DNA of 64,000 bases from the NCBI GenBank assembly GCA_036873755.1, contig JAVTVY010033752.1, forward strand, positions 1 to 64,000, read 5' to 3'. The notes under the pieces were generated by a model. That model had not been told where the DNA came from. It worked only from the letters and a program-made list of their open reading frames with translations, and made no database searches. Positions 29,220-40,440 of this stretch are shown in pieces. The translations under genes and the position numbers were made by a program. Origin of the DNA: Hanleya hanleyi (Eukaryota > Mollusca > Polyplacophora > Lepidopleurida > Hanleyidae). Position 1 is the first letter of the stretch; each line of letters begins with the position of its first letter.

Positions 29220-32120
29220 TGACCTCACCGTGCGCATGTGCAGTCTTGGAGTAGTATAGAAATATGGCATTTCGGGGTACGCGGGGGCGTGCGTGGGCGA
29301 CAGGTGGACCATCCTTGCTCCAAATAGGTCGTTTATTATAGTCTTGAAGTTCTTTTTGTATAGATTATGCCTGGGGTGTTTTTTACCAGACGTGAATTGA
29401 TCGGTGACGCCATCAGTAGTAGAAAATGCGCAGAAAAAGGTCAAGCATGGATGAACATGGAATGTAGACCATCTTTGGGTTTAAATATGACGTATATGGT
29501 GTCATATTGAAACACTCATGATGCAGACATCGACTGGGATTCTGTCTAATGTCTAAGTAGAGAAAACCGAATTCAGGGATGCGCAGTGGTGACATGACCA
29601 CGTTTACACCTCTTTACATTAGCGGGCGGGCCAGTGGATCTGTGGTGTGGTACATGACTTTGGAGTTTCTGTGGTTTGAGTATATTGGTTACCTGACTAT
29701 GCCGTGATCAGTGACGCCATTGATAGTAGAGAAAGCGCAGAATCAATCAAATGCGCACTTGTATGAGTGAAAATACACCTCCATACACTAGGTATGGGCA
29801 TATTTAGTTTGGCGGTGCATATGAACCGTGTCCTGTACCCAGAGAAGACTACGAAATGTCGTCTGTGAGTAGTAGAGAATGCGCAGTTTCGCTTGATCCA
29901 AGGATACACTAATGCGCATTGAATTGTAGAGCACGGACAGTTTCGTGGTACGCAGTGACGTCTTTGGGGGAGATGTGAGTCATATTGCGTCCGAATGTGG
30001 CATGCAGGGTGTCGATTGACGCTGTCGTTTGCTAGAAGAAGACGATAGGCGAACAAGAGGCGATACGCACTTGCGCACTCGGGGATTGGTAGAGAAAGAA
30101 CAGTTTGTGAGGTGCGATGATATCGCCAGACGTCGTAAAGTGTTCATCATTTTCTGGGCATGAGCGCTCATGAACGATATTAGTCTCAAAGCTAGATATC
30201 TCCCTTTTATTTCCCACGAGAATCGGCCAATGGGTTAGACAAGTGTGCTACGTCGTGTTAACCAATTATTTTGTATGGTGAAACTCTAGAGGTTGCCAAG
30301 TTTGATACATCACGATCCTCTAGGGGTACTATCTATCTGTATATATGGTAGGATTCTTTGGTAGACCGTTACCCTCGAGGTCCGCCTTCTGTGAATGTCA
30401 TTTGACATTATATGTAGGTTTATTGTCTTCAGTTTGGTGGGGAAATCAATCCGCAAGGCGTCGTGCATTACAGGTTAGTTTTTCTGGGTATTCTTGCATT
30501 TACCCTGGTGAGGTGCCTAGGAAGGTGCATGTGGTAGCTTTCCTGTGAAGTTATATGGTTGCTTTTTAGTCGCCAGACATAAATTTTTCTCACTTCCAAC
30601 ATACCTAACCAGTTAAGTTTCTGTGTTTGGTAGGATGATGTTGGTGGGCTGTTGGTCTCCGAGGCCGGCACGACGTCAGTTATTCGGGAGGGGAGATGGG
30701 GGGGGGGGAGGGGGGTATTCTTGCATTTGCCATGTTTACCCCATGTTGAGGCGTTTATTCCATCAGACTCTCTGGATGCTCATCCATTACCATCAGATGA
30801 TCTAGTTATTTGAGCTGATCTGTCATCACAGCTCTCGGGCTAGCGTATCTAATTCCGATTATGTCGGTACTTGGGGCTGTGGTGTTACTTCATTGTCTCC
30901 AAATGACCATCTGCAATGAAAGTGCGACTGAGATACTAAGGCTACGCCTGATAATCCTCCGTATTCTAGACATCCTACATCCTGTACATCCGAAGGTTAG
31001 CCAAGTACATGTAGGATAATCTTGAACTTATGTATGTCAACCATTTGTTACAAGCGTCTAGTCCGTCATTCATAATCCAGCCGTCGTCCATTAGAGAATA
31101 TCCGCGTCCATAATCCAAAGGCCTATTCTACGATCGTTCACGATCCAGTACAATTGGCTAGCAAAGATGCGTTCAATGTATCTCCTGGTATCTTTTCGCT
31201 CTAAATTGGTAGCCCAGTGCAGCGATGGTAATTGTTGCGTTCTATGTTTGCAGGTCGATGGAGTCAAGGCGCCAGGGGACAGGATAAACGTGACGGTTCC
31301 TGTAGTCTATACCTAGTTACAGATGAGGATGGTGTACCGGATGAGAACTTAAGTAGCTCCAGCTGGGTGTTTGACTACGATGGCTGGGTATATCACCTAC
31401 CCAAGTACGCCAGACTCCACAATAACGTAGATGGAGCCGGGGCCTGGTGTGCTGCTCAGATGGGCCTTACAGAATGGATACAGGTATCTAAAGTCGGTTC
31501 ATTTTAATTCATCGTCTGCTTTAGACCTTGTCAATATCAGCAGTTACCTTTGAATATGTGTCTGGTATAAATTAATAGCAGGCGGTCCATATGTGTGTTG
31601 CTTATATCCCATGTGACTCCATCAGCGGTAGAGAAAACGGCATAATCGGCTGCGCCCTCGGACCATGCCTATCAATTTCCCCTTGTACACGATCTCACCG
31701 GGACGGCAATGTGGGAGACGATCGGGGTCAGACTGTAGGGTACGGTCTCAGTAGTATAGAAAGCGCAGAATCGCTCGGATACGCATACGGATGAATGAAA
31801 AGTACACATCTCTATACCAGCTCATATCACAGGGAGTGTGTGGACCATGGTGATACAAGTGGATCATGGAGTGAGTCCAGAGCTTAATATTGAGAGAAAT
31901 GACGTTACCTGTGACGTCTTCCGTACTAGAGAAACCCACATTTTCGGATGCGCTCTCGGTACATGCCTACCTATATATATCCTTAAATATTAGCCTATAG
32001 GTTTGGGTATGTGGACATTGGAGTGACTCCAATGTAATGTCATTCTTAGCAGAAAACGCACAGAGACGGTCGGATACTTACTCGGATGGGTGAAACTTAC
32101 CCCATACGTTGACTGACGTA
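29220..32120. repeat. Degenerate repeat field with a TAGAGAAAGCGCAG marker
   Basis: Variants of GTAGTAGAGAAAGCGCAG occur near 29250, 29413, 29727, 29868, 30092, 31628, 31753, 31935 and 32050, usually followed by CGGATGCGCA- and GAATGAAAA-like words, at intervals of about 125-170 bases. The array is interrupted at about 30.2-31.5 kb by unrelated sequence that includes a host exon. Confidence 0.5.
31254..31483 (+). CDS. Host exon: first part of a discoidin (F5/8 type C) domain
   Basis: Follows a TTTGCAG acceptor and ends at a CAG|GTATCT donor. The exon starts in phase 1 (two bases complete a split codon) and has 76 open codons. It encodes the N-terminal half of a discoidin domain: DEDGVPDENLSSSSW (the usual SG.IPD..I.AS region), PKYARLHN and GAGAWCAAQ...EWIQ, the signature core. 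Discoidin domains bind glycans or lipids in extracellular proteins. It is directly continued, in phase 0, by the exon at 41153. The upstream exons are not identified in this window. The 230-bp exon is flanked on both sides by repeats. Confidence 0.85.
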
Positions 32121-32689
32121 TTCACATCTCGGGGTGCTATGAAACTCCCACACTCGGATTATCCTTTCCTTTGTGACCACCCCAAGCATTAGTGGAGATC
32201 AATCATCACTTCATGATGTTAGTGCATATCGTGTCATTCTTTCTCAGGCTTACCACCGAGGTATTCAGAAAATGCAGTCACTATATTTACCTGTGGGGTC
32301 ATTTGACTCCTTCTCTGGCCTCCGGCATCGGCATTTTTTCCACCGCCCTTGTTATGTTGTGTTTAATGGCGTTTAATGACAACGGCGCGATAGTTAAGCA
32401 ATAGTGAGAAAGTACAACAGTACAATCAGACGTTCAGTGGTACATGATGTTTATGGGTCAAAACAAGTCACCGGAATTTGCACCGCAGAGTGTCTCTTCC
32501 CCACAGCTTCTGGTCCAGACATACCAACATCAACCCTGTGATGCGTCGAAGAAGTCATGAGGAGTCATATCACGAATCGTTAGATTCTTGGTATGTGCTT
32601 TAGAATAGGTTAACCAGAAGACTATTCTGTGAAGTCATGTGACGCAGTCAGTATGTCGGCACCTCTTCCCACTTCCCTTATATGTGTTG

Positions 32690-33060
32690 TAATTGTTCTA
32701 TTGGAGGGATGACTTGTTGCTTGACAATTCGCTGATATCCTGGAACGAGAAAGATGGACTCATGGTCCAGAACCAAGTAGTCCCTTGCACCGACATGGAG
32801 GATTTGTTTAAGGATGTGATGCATTAACGCAGGACACAAGTGGTGTGGACCTTTTCCTCAAAGGTTTAAACGCATGCAAGTTCTAAAAGAATTGGTAGAC
32901 AATGTTCAGCAATTGACCTGGGTGCAGCAGCAGCAGATACCCGTGTCAACACCCCCATACACTACGCCTATCAAGATCCATGGAACGATCCCACGCACCA
33001 CTTCAGTCAAGGCGTCGACCACAGACTCCAGAGGATTGGGTGGAGTATATTTAAGCAGAG
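32690..33060 (+). pseudogene. Relic of the Polinton 295-aa virion-module gene
   Basis: From 32708 the frame reads DNSLISWNEKDGLMVQNQVV then CTDMEDLFKD and stops at 32825. This matches the LLIRNQVVPGSHITDLIND region of the intact 295-aa protein at 1837-2724. A following frame has KELVDNVQQLTWVQQQQ. It lies directly upstream of the relic penton, as in the left Polinton. The gene is truncated with stops and cannot be functional. Confidence 0.6.
33045..33058 (+). promoter_or_regulatory. Retained TATA box before the relic penton
   Basis: GTATATTTAAGCAG lies about 30-40 bases before the relic penton ATG at 33085, the same arrangement as 1811-1820 and ATG 1776 in the left Polinton. Confidence 0.5.
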
Positions 33061-33084
33061 GCTTAGTGGGGAATCTCTGTCATC

Positions 33085-33901
33085 ATGGTTTACCTCACTC
33101 TGCCCAGTAACAGCTCGTTTAGGGTGTTGCCGATAACACTTAAGCACATTACGTCACACAACTTGCTACATCCCTTACATCTCCCTGGAAGTTGGGATTG
33201 CGGTCTACTTGATATGCAGTACCCTTACACATAGTACAGCAGGGTCACGGTGTGATACGGTTTCGTGTACGAGGGCAGCACCTGTAACACCAGTACCATA
33301 CACCCAAAATATTTATCAAGGCTTTATCCGATCTCATCAAGGACAGATCCTCCGAGGTAAAAGTATCCTCTCGTTTGAAGATTACTTGCACATGTAGTAC
33401 GACGACTGGAACAGACCGAAAGTTCCGATTGATTCTGAAACCCAATATGACCGTACGTTTCAGCAAGACGCTCAGGACAGATCCTCCGAGGTAAAAGTAT
33501 CCTCTCGTTTGAAGATTACTTGCACATGTAGTACGACGACTGGAACAGACCGAAAGTTCCGATTGATTCTGAAACCCAATATGACCGTACGTTTCAGCAA
33601 GACGCTCAGGAGCTCAGTGCACTGCAGATTGCGGTCGGCTTCGGGGAAAGACCATGATGGATCTTTTGGTTGGCTTGTATGGAATCTCTGTCTGTTCTGA
33701 TGTGATTGATGGGCACATTTTCGGCGGAATCGATGCTCCTTGCTAGGCGTCTGCCCAGTGCAAGCAGAATAATCCCGTGCTCTATATTTCGGTCCGATGG
33801 GCCGACATCAGTACTATCCCCATCCGTATGACGACACCAGACATTGGATAGCATTCGAAATTGGAAAAGTGGTGATCACACTTCAGTTTCCGCTCTCCTA
33901 A
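33085..33901 (+). pseudogene. Relic Polinton penton gene
   Basis: ATG at 33085 opens MVYLTLPSNSSF, then HPLHLPGSWDCGLLDMQYPY, before a stop at 33229. Further homology is seen as IFIKALSDLI near 33308 and, at the end, WIAFEIGKVVITLQF with a stop at 33899-33901. These align in order with the left penton. In-frame stops, frameshifts and an exact 134-bp tandem duplication (33341-33608) disrupt it. It lies in the intron between the two discoidin exons at 31254 and 41153, in the same orientation as the host gene. Confidence 0.8.
33341..33608 (+). repeat. Exact 134-bp tandem duplication in the relic penton
   Basis: GGACAGATCCTCCGAGGTAA starts both copies (33341 and 33475). I see no difference between the two 134-base units, so this duplication is much younger than the decay of the gene. 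Confidence 0.92.
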
Positions 33902-33910
33902 CTTTGTATA

Positions 33911-34090
33911 ATGGCTCGGGATGTGACTTGCCAGTGTGATGCACACAGCCATGCGGACTATTACACTCAACAAACCGAAATAGTTCAGCCCGTCTTTGCG
34001 GGCACACACATCCAAGCGAGGCCATAGACTGAGCAGCGAGTTCCGGGGCAGCGATATTTTTGGAACATTTTCATTTGTTGACGGCATCAA
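33911..34090 (+). pseudogene. Relic pX-like gene, 5' part
   Basis: ATG at 33911, nine bases after the relic penton stop. The frame includes HSHADYYTQQ and QPVFAGTHIQ, matching SYADYYKKQTG and LPVFSGARMQ of the left copy, then meets a stop. The homology halts at about 34090 and resumes at 38441, so the gene has been split by inserted DNA. Confidence 0.7.
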
Positions 34091-34202
34091 TTGAAAATTG
34101 TTGACCGCTTCTCTCTTGCAGGAAACTAACCTATGTTTATGTAGACTATGACTGTTGTTTTGAATTTGGTGCTAATGCTTTTATATGATTTAGGTCTTTG
34201 GA

Positions 34203-34600
34203 TTATAGACGGAAATCCCTACATGGCCTGGTGGGGTGGGCCGAAAAGTGGTCCACCTAGTGAACTTTTCTCTGCTGCTCCGAAACGACAAAACCGAGGA
34301 GGCTGAAATTTGGTGACTTTAAAGCTTATTTTATTGGGTTCATTTTGAGCCTATTTTCGTATACTTCAGGGCAGAGGATCATGGGTAAATTCAAAATGGC
34401 GTCCGTGTGGTATCCGCGAAAGTCAAAATTTCGCTCCATTTCTTCACATTTTCCTTGCCTAAAAGACATTGAAAGTATTTTATTTATAATGAAAGTACTC
34501 AACAGTACTATTGTCTGGAACAGTAATGGATGTGCAATATCGATTCGTTGCTTCAGAATAGTATACATCTATTTCGATTTTCGGGAGTTTCCGAATTGTC
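34203..34600 (-). mobile_element. TTAA-family MITE, inverted partial copy
   Basis: CTCCGAAACGACAAAA, GGCTGAAATTTGGTGACTTT, GGGTTCATTTTGAGCCTATT and GCAGAGGATCATGGGTAAAT match, on the opposite strand, the right half of the MITE at 24.7-25.27 kb. The end near 34220 retains TGGCCTGGTGGGG. Confidence 0.6.
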
Positions 34601-34715
34601 ACCGTAAGAGTTATTTGCCCCTGCCCGCTAGTGGGCACTCGAGTCAGGGAAAACAATATATGTACTCAATAACATGAAAAGAGATAGGGATAGGGTGCAA
34701 TAAGCCTTTTCGCGG

Positions 34716-35111
34716 TTACAAGAATCGGGAGTGATCTAGAGTTCGCTGTGTGAAATGAGTTACCTGTATCTCTTTATTCAGCATTACAAAGGCATGAAAA
34801 CAAATACAGTTTGCCATACACTGTTTACATCTTGACATCACAGAGAATATTTGAGCTCCTTGATGAAAGCTACCATGAACAATCTTTGTGCTGCTAATTA
34901 TATGGGCAGGAGGCCCAGGATTTGTTTCCACGTCATTTGCCATTGTTATGAGAGCCGGAAAATAATACCTACATACAAACAATTGCATAATCCATAAACT
35001 GGCAAAATAAGAACAGTTAGACCTGAAAGCTTCATCCTCACTATAAAACCTGTAGTTTACTGTGACCTTTGAAATCCAGTGATGTAAAAAAGCATACACA
35101 ATCGGAAGCAT
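34716..35111 (-). CDS. Mobile-element ORF with 2A-like peptide and Cys-protease-like motif (fragment)
   Basis: A 131-codon minus-strand ORF. DVETNPGP at 34911-34934 fits the 2A ribosome-skipping consensus D(V/I)ExNPGP. It is preceded by a hydrophobic stretch and followed by KIVHGSFHQGAQIFSVMSR and KQCMANC. The 'VHGSF.QG...FS..S...QC..N' pattern recalls cysteine-protease (OTU or tegument-type ubiquitin hydrolase) domains found after 2A peptides in marine-invertebrate mobile elements. The frame ends about 40 residues later, so only the N-terminal part of the domain could be present. The 2A motif is clear; the protease link is a pattern reading. Confidence 0.5.
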   Translation of the reverse strand: MLPIVYAFLHHWISKVTVNYRFYSEDEAFRSNCSYFASLWIMQLFVCRYYFPALITMANDVETNPGPPAHIISSTKIVHGSFHQGAQIFSVMSRCKQCMANCICFHAFVMLNKEIQVTHFTQRTLDHSRFL

Positions 35112-35747
35112 GAGTGCTGCTAGCTTTACCTGATTGCCTCGTAATCGTATGCAATGGATAGCAATTTGTTGGTTGTACTGGTCAATAGAAATTCCCGTCG
35201 TTCTTAGAAATTTAATTTACACTTGGCTTACAAGTTAAATTTAGAACTTTCGAGCGTGTTTTAAGCTCCAAATGTGCTCCATTCCAAAGTGTGCTCAACT
35301 CCAAGTGTGCTCAACTCCGAGTGTACGCTCAACGAAGTGTACGCTCAACTCGATCGTACAAACCAGACCTATTAATTTCGGGACAAATTCACAATCACGA
35401 TTTAGCGAATTGGCACGGACAATTGACAAATAGGCCAAAATACTAATCTAAGTTGGCCAACTTCGTGTTATAAGAATTCATTATTTAATTGCCAAATTAT
35501 GCGACAAATATTTTCTCATTACCAGCACCGAAATGTAAATGTTGTTGTTGCTGAGAAAGGAATTCTGACGAAACGTTTTCCTTCAGCTCAAGTTGGGCTG
35601 TAAACAACACAAACAATGATTCAGTTCAAGGACGTAAATACAGTATGGTCTGGTACTTCCCAATGAATCAAACCAAGTTTTTTCCCCACGTCGACGGTTG
35701 TCCACTTCACACGTCTGCTTATCACGGGCAATGCGGACATTAGGGTA

Positions 35748-36379
35748 CAGTATATAGAAGAGCCCTGGCATCTGAAATTAAACAGTAGGCAGGTTCATTT
35801 TATGCTAAACAGCAACCGTGTTATGAGAGAACCCCCATAGAACCATATATTTTCTGAAAGAGTAGGCTCTTGCCATAAAGCCGAGACAGATGTAAGCCTT
35901 GTTGACGAAAATCAGGGTCCCCATAACCCTTACTGAACTTGTATCAAACTTCGGGAAAATCCCCTAAAATTGGTCCAAAATGGGTAATATTCTGCCCCCA
36001 CCAAAGAAAAAACTTGACAATCGATTGTTATGAAACTCACCGACACTGTGCCCAGTGCAAGGACCAACAAAAATTAGCAAAGAAAATAGGCTGTCCACCA
36101 TGCCGTTTTCAACCTCATTTTTCCACCGTAAAGTATGCCATGTGCTCGTAAGCTAAAAAAGGCCCCAATTCACAGCCACACTTTCGCACTTCCATCTGCA
36201 TAGTGAGGCATGGGCCAATCTAACTGGCAAAATACCATGTACTGATTTGAAGCAAATCAACCAGTCAACTGAATGATATCACAAATATTAATAAACAAAA
36301 AGCCAACAAAAATTCCCATGGGGTCAAACCTGGTGGAATATTAATTTCCAAAAATCCGCAACTATGGACTACACCCTTT
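35748..36379 (+). repeat. ~630-bp direct repeat, copy 1
   Basis: Matches 37186-37828 at high identity, for example GGCATCTGAAATTAAACAGT, CAACCGTGTTATGAGAGAAC, ATGGGTAATATTCTGCCCCC and AATCCGCAACTATGGACTAC. Copy 1 lacks about 20 bases near its end that are present in copy 2. No coding capacity is evident. Confidence 0.9.
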
Positions 36380-36570
36380 AAGTGAAGGGTACTTTTTGTG
36401 GATTTATTTTTATCTACTCTCTTCAATCTATGGGTCTGTACAAGTATAATGATATATGACAGTCAATGGTTGAAAGTCATATTAAGATAAAACAGAGCCA
36501 CAACTTTCCCCCTACCCCATTCATATTTTGACAGTTTTTGCGACGCCATTTTGTCAGGCTGGACCGCTAT

Positions 36571-37158
36571 GACAAATTTGAATATATTTGACTGAAAATT
36601 TTGCATTCAGTACTAATATTGTTTACTATTATGTTGAACACAATTCAAAACAATGATATTCACACCCAACACAGGACTGGAATTATGAAACCAGCACAGG
36701 AGCTTGGGCTAGAAGGGAGGGGAAGGGGTGGATAACTCTTAGCATGACAGGGGAATATCTGTTACATTGTGTATAGTATTGCCATCTCCAATGCTGGCTT
36801 TATGGGACGGGGTGGAGGTCGGGGTGGGGGGAGGTAGGGCTGTTTTAATGGTCCCAGAGGAATTATTCTGTGACACTAAAGCTTCTGGGAAATTCCTGGG
36901 ACAATTGGCACCCCGCTCCCGATAAAACACCAACATTGATGTTGGCAATTCTACACATCTTGTAACAGATATTTTCTGGCCATGCTAAGAGTTACCCCTC
37001 CCCCCTTTCTAGTCCAAGCCCCTGTGCTGGTTCAATAATTTCAGTCCTGTGTTGAGTGTGAATAGCATTGTTTTAAATTGTGTTCAACTTGATAGTAAAC
37101 AATAGTAGTTCTGGATGGAAAATTTCGAGTCAGATATGCAAATTTAATGTTACCTGAG
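36571..37158. repeat. ~205-bp inverted repeat arms around a G/C-rich loop
   Basis: Left arm 36571-36779 and right arm 36951-37158 are about 80% reverse complements: TGAACACAATTCAAAACAAT versus its right partner, CAACACAGGACTG, AACTCTTAGCATG and AATATCTGTTACA. The loop (36780-36950) carries a G-rich GGGGTGGAGGTCGGGGTGGG segment. It sits between the two 630-bp direct repeats. Confidence 0.85.
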
Positions 37159-37185
37159 AAAATGCCTGTTCTGTCATATAGGTAG

Positions 37186-37828
37186 CAGTCTATAGAAGGG
37201 CCATGGCATCTGAAATTAAACAGTAGTCAGGTTCATTTTATGCTAAACAGCAACCGTGTTATGAGAGAACCCCCATAGAACTATATATTTTCTGAAAGAG
37301 TAGGCTCTTGCATAAAGCCGAGACAGATGTAAGCCTTGTTGACGAAAATCAGGGTCCCCATAACCCTTACTGAACTTGTATCAAACTTCGGGAAAATCCC
37401 CTAAAATTGGTCCAAAATGGGTAATATTCTGCCCCCACCAAAGAAAAAACTTGACAATCGATTGTTATGAAACTCACCGACACTGTGCCCAGTCCAAGGA
37501 CCAACAAAAATTAGCAAAGAAAATAGGGTGTCGACCATGCCGTTTTCAACCTCATTTTTCCACCGTAAAGTATGCCATGTGCTCGTAAGCTGAAAAAGGC
37601 CCCAATTCACAGCCACACTTTCGCACTTCCATCTGCATAGTGAGGCATGGGCCAATCTAACTGGCAAAATACCATGTATTTGAAGCAAATCAACCAGCCA
37701 ACTGAATGATATCACAAATATTAGTAAACGAAAAGCCAACAAAAATTCCCATGGGGTCAAACCTGGTGGAATATTAACTTCAAAGAATTTGAGGGGACCA
37801 AAAATCCGCAACTATGGACTACACCCTT
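37186..37828 (+). repeat. ~640-bp direct repeat, copy 2
   Basis: Second copy of the repeat at 35748. The pair with the inverted repeat between them forms a 2.1-kb composite. It could be a non-autonomous element with long terminal direct repeats or a segmental duplication around an insertion. Confidence 0.88.
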
Positions 37829-38159
37829 AAAATCCCGCCAGAAGGAAACCACGAGGTGCTGTGGAAACCCTTGTTACCATGTGCATAGTTCAAACATAGT
37901 CCACTAATTCACGAGCAGTGTGAACAAAACAAGGTAAAAGATACGACTGGCGATACCGTTAAAATACAGGCCTTCGCCTAATTCATCTAAATGTACAAAC
38001 GTTTTTGGTTGGTTTTATCCCTTCGGAGTTAAAAAATGTGAACCTGCGGATTTTCTTTCCTTTGACCGCATCACTCGTTGGCTGGCCTAATCACACTCAT
38101 AAACTGGCCAGATGGCTCTGCGCAGTTATTGGGTCAGGGGTCAGCTTCGCCCTGTTCCA

Positions 38160-38438
38160 GACAAAAACTAATTATTCTATATTTTATTTTATTTTTTTCA
38201 AGAGAAAAATCAGAAAAATGAAAATTTCGAAAAATCGACCCCAAAAAGGCCGAAAAATGGCTTCCGAGAAGATGACGTCACTGTGACGTTATCATGGCGG
38301 TCATCTTGGATTTCTTTTTACATTTCCAGGTAGAGCTTTAACCCAAGATACTGTGTGGTAAGTTTCAGCGCTCTAGCCTTAGTGTTAGAGAAAATATATA
38401 AGGGGGGGGGCACTTTCCGTCCCCCCCCCCAATAACGT
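38160..38438 (-). mobile_element. TTAA-family MITE, inverted half copy
   Basis: Reverse complement matches the left half of the 24.7-kb MITE: GCGCTGAAACTTACCACACA, TATCTTGGGTTAAAGCTC, CCGCCATGATAACGTCACAG and AAAATTTTC-type AT-rich interior, with G/C-runs at 38401-38430. It ends exactly where the relic pX gene resumes. Confidence 0.6.
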
Positions 38439-38440
38439 TC

Positions 38441-38611
38441 CTCCCGCTCGTGATGCACGGAGTGAAAGCGCCCGAGACATAGCTGTCCGAGGGGGTCTGG
38501 GAGGCTTGAGTGATCTGCTGAGCGATGTAGCGATCAAACCGACGATCAAAGAACGATCCAAAGACACAGGAGGCGTCTTGGTCGCCAAAGTACAATGAGC
38601 AATGAGCCCCC
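38441..38611 (+). pseudogene. Relic pX-like gene, 3' part
   Basis: Plus-strand frame reads GLGGLSDLLSDVAIKPTIKE then RSKDTGGVLVAK, matching the left pX region VRSGLRVAGDVMEG...RAKEAGSVLIAK. It lies directly upstream of the relic hexon, as expected. With 33911-34090 it shows that one pX gene was split by about 4.35 kb of inserted repeats. Confidence 0.65.
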
Positions 38612-38631
38612 GAGACAGCGCACCTTCGAAG

Positions 38632-39845
38632 ATGGACCAAACGACAACGCACATCGATGACCCCGGGACATTTGATTTCTGGACCGTCGCGCCAACGTAG
38701 ACCATTGCCGATCAGGGGCTATGGGTCCTCTTCAACATCAGTGACAAAGACCCCATCGAGCTCACCATCCGCAACGCGGATACGTACTTGTACGTGAAAG
38801 CCAAGATATTTAATGGGGACGGCTCCAGGCTCGCCCACGGTGCTAAGGTGGGTTCGAGAAATATCTGGTTGCACTCTATATTTCAGTAAATTTCCTTCAG
38901 CGACAATTTCATCAGTGACTATCGCCCTAATTCGAGATGCATTTGTACGGCCGAGAAGCCAAAAAGCCAAACGTTTACCGGGACACCCCAGAGCCTATGA
39001 GCGCGGGAAATGGCAATGCCGGATGGGTAAAAAGAGTTTTACTGTGACCAGTACCTCAATAATATCATGGGCCATTTGTATCCGGTTCTTTTCATGCAAG
39101 GCCGTTACATCTTGAACAAGGTACCCATCAAACTTCGACTGCTACGACCGGGCGCCATTGACCTCTGCCTTGATGGCCACCGAGATAGATTGGCACGCGG
39201 CTGATTAATAAGAACATCCTCCATGAAGCTGTGGTGTATGTCCGAACTGGGTCGCCTCAAAACTTGGAGAAAGAACCAGCCCTATACCCCATCCGGCGTG
39301 TGCAAACTAAAGTGTTCTCCGAGCCTGTAGGGAACATGAGCTCCTGCAATAAAGATTATTCTCGGAGGAACTGCACAAGCGACTGACCTTGGCCTGTGTA
39401 GAGAATACCATTTTCGATGGGACCTAGTCGGAGAACCCGTTTTATTTTAAAAATGTAAATATAGGGTTTTTTTTGCCTTGTATGTGGAAGGGGAGCAGGC
39501 CGCAGCCACCACCCTAACACCGAACTTCTGATGGGGTAATTTCAACCGGTACTATCACAGTCTGTTTACAGCGACAGGTCAAGTAATCCAAAACGAAGGG
39601 AACCACATCAGTGAAGATGACTTCGCTAGCGGTTACAAGTTGTACGTCTTCGATCTTGTCCCGATTTTAGAGAACGACCTTCAACTGAACATCAGCGTCA
39701 AGCAAAGCACCATCAATGTGATTGGTTAAGCCGAATTTCGCCACGCGCAAAGTCGTGTGTGACTTTGCCACCTAGCATGGACTCGGCGCGAATCGCGAAC
39801 GTGCTGGAGGGTTATCCCTGAACACGTACTGTATTTCAAAGGGTA
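38632..39845 (+). pseudogene. Relic Polinton hexon-like major capsid gene
   Basis: ATG at about 38632 precedes DPGTFDFWTVAPT; then DPIELTIRNADTYLYVKAKI and NIWLHSIFQ match the N-terminus of the hexon at 1-548. Later blocks follow in order: LNNIMGHLYPVLFMQGRYIL (near 39055), LYPIRRVQTKVFSEPVGN (near 39285), SLFTATGQVIQNEGNHISED (near 39565) and GYKLYVFDL (near 39635). A C-terminal 'NVLEGYP' region lies near 39800. Stops and frame changes are scattered. Together with the relic penton and pX it belongs to one plus-strand Polinton inside the host intron. Confidence 0.82.
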
Positions 39846-39856
39846 CTTGTCTGACA

Positions 39857-40050
39857 TGCATTCTCGCTGGACCGTGTGTACCCAGTCACTTACGACCTCA
39901 GCACGGACCCGATGGATCGACACGGTAGACATTGGCTTTCCGTCAACCGATTCATTCAGACCTGACTACCTTGATGGAAGAGGGCACAGATACCTGATAT
40001 CGAAACATTCAACCACCAATAGTCTGACCGACCACCTTTGACGACGACGG
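39857..40050 (+). pseudogene. Relic adenain-like protease gene, N-terminal part
   Basis: Immediately after the relic hexon, two overlapping frames show LSTDPMDRH and IGFPSTDSFRP, resembling the 'DP.....F.GVF..D.LP' start of adenovirus-type maturation proteases. Homology ends at about 40050. The call depends on position and short motifs. Confidence 0.4.
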
Positions 40051-40440
40051 CTTTAAAGCGTAACTTTAGAAGAATGGGACCAAGATGATGATATACAAAA
40101 AATTCAAGATACCCAGGGCGGCTAACCAGCTTGGGCATGGTTTTATATTGGGGATAATATAATGGCTGACACGAAATCCTGTGTTCTTGTTCTCTCATTC
40201 ACCACCCTTTGGACTAGCCAATCGAAATAGTGCTATTTTCACCACGGGTCACATCCGTGGGTCTACATATTGGAGTATTTGTGGAGGATGACAACAAGAG
40301 TATACTAATACAACACTCTGTACCTAGTTAACCGTCTCTATTTCGCCGGACATGCTGTTTCTCTACTACTCCACGATTGCGTATGCGCGTTTCGCCGGTC
40401 CACCTGCACGGCATCCCAATCTTATTTTACACCACGAGTA

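Noticed and set aside
35748..37828. LTR retrotransposon
   Set aside because: The direct repeats lack clear TG..CA ends, and no primer-binding site, polypurine tract or gag/pol sequence lies between them.
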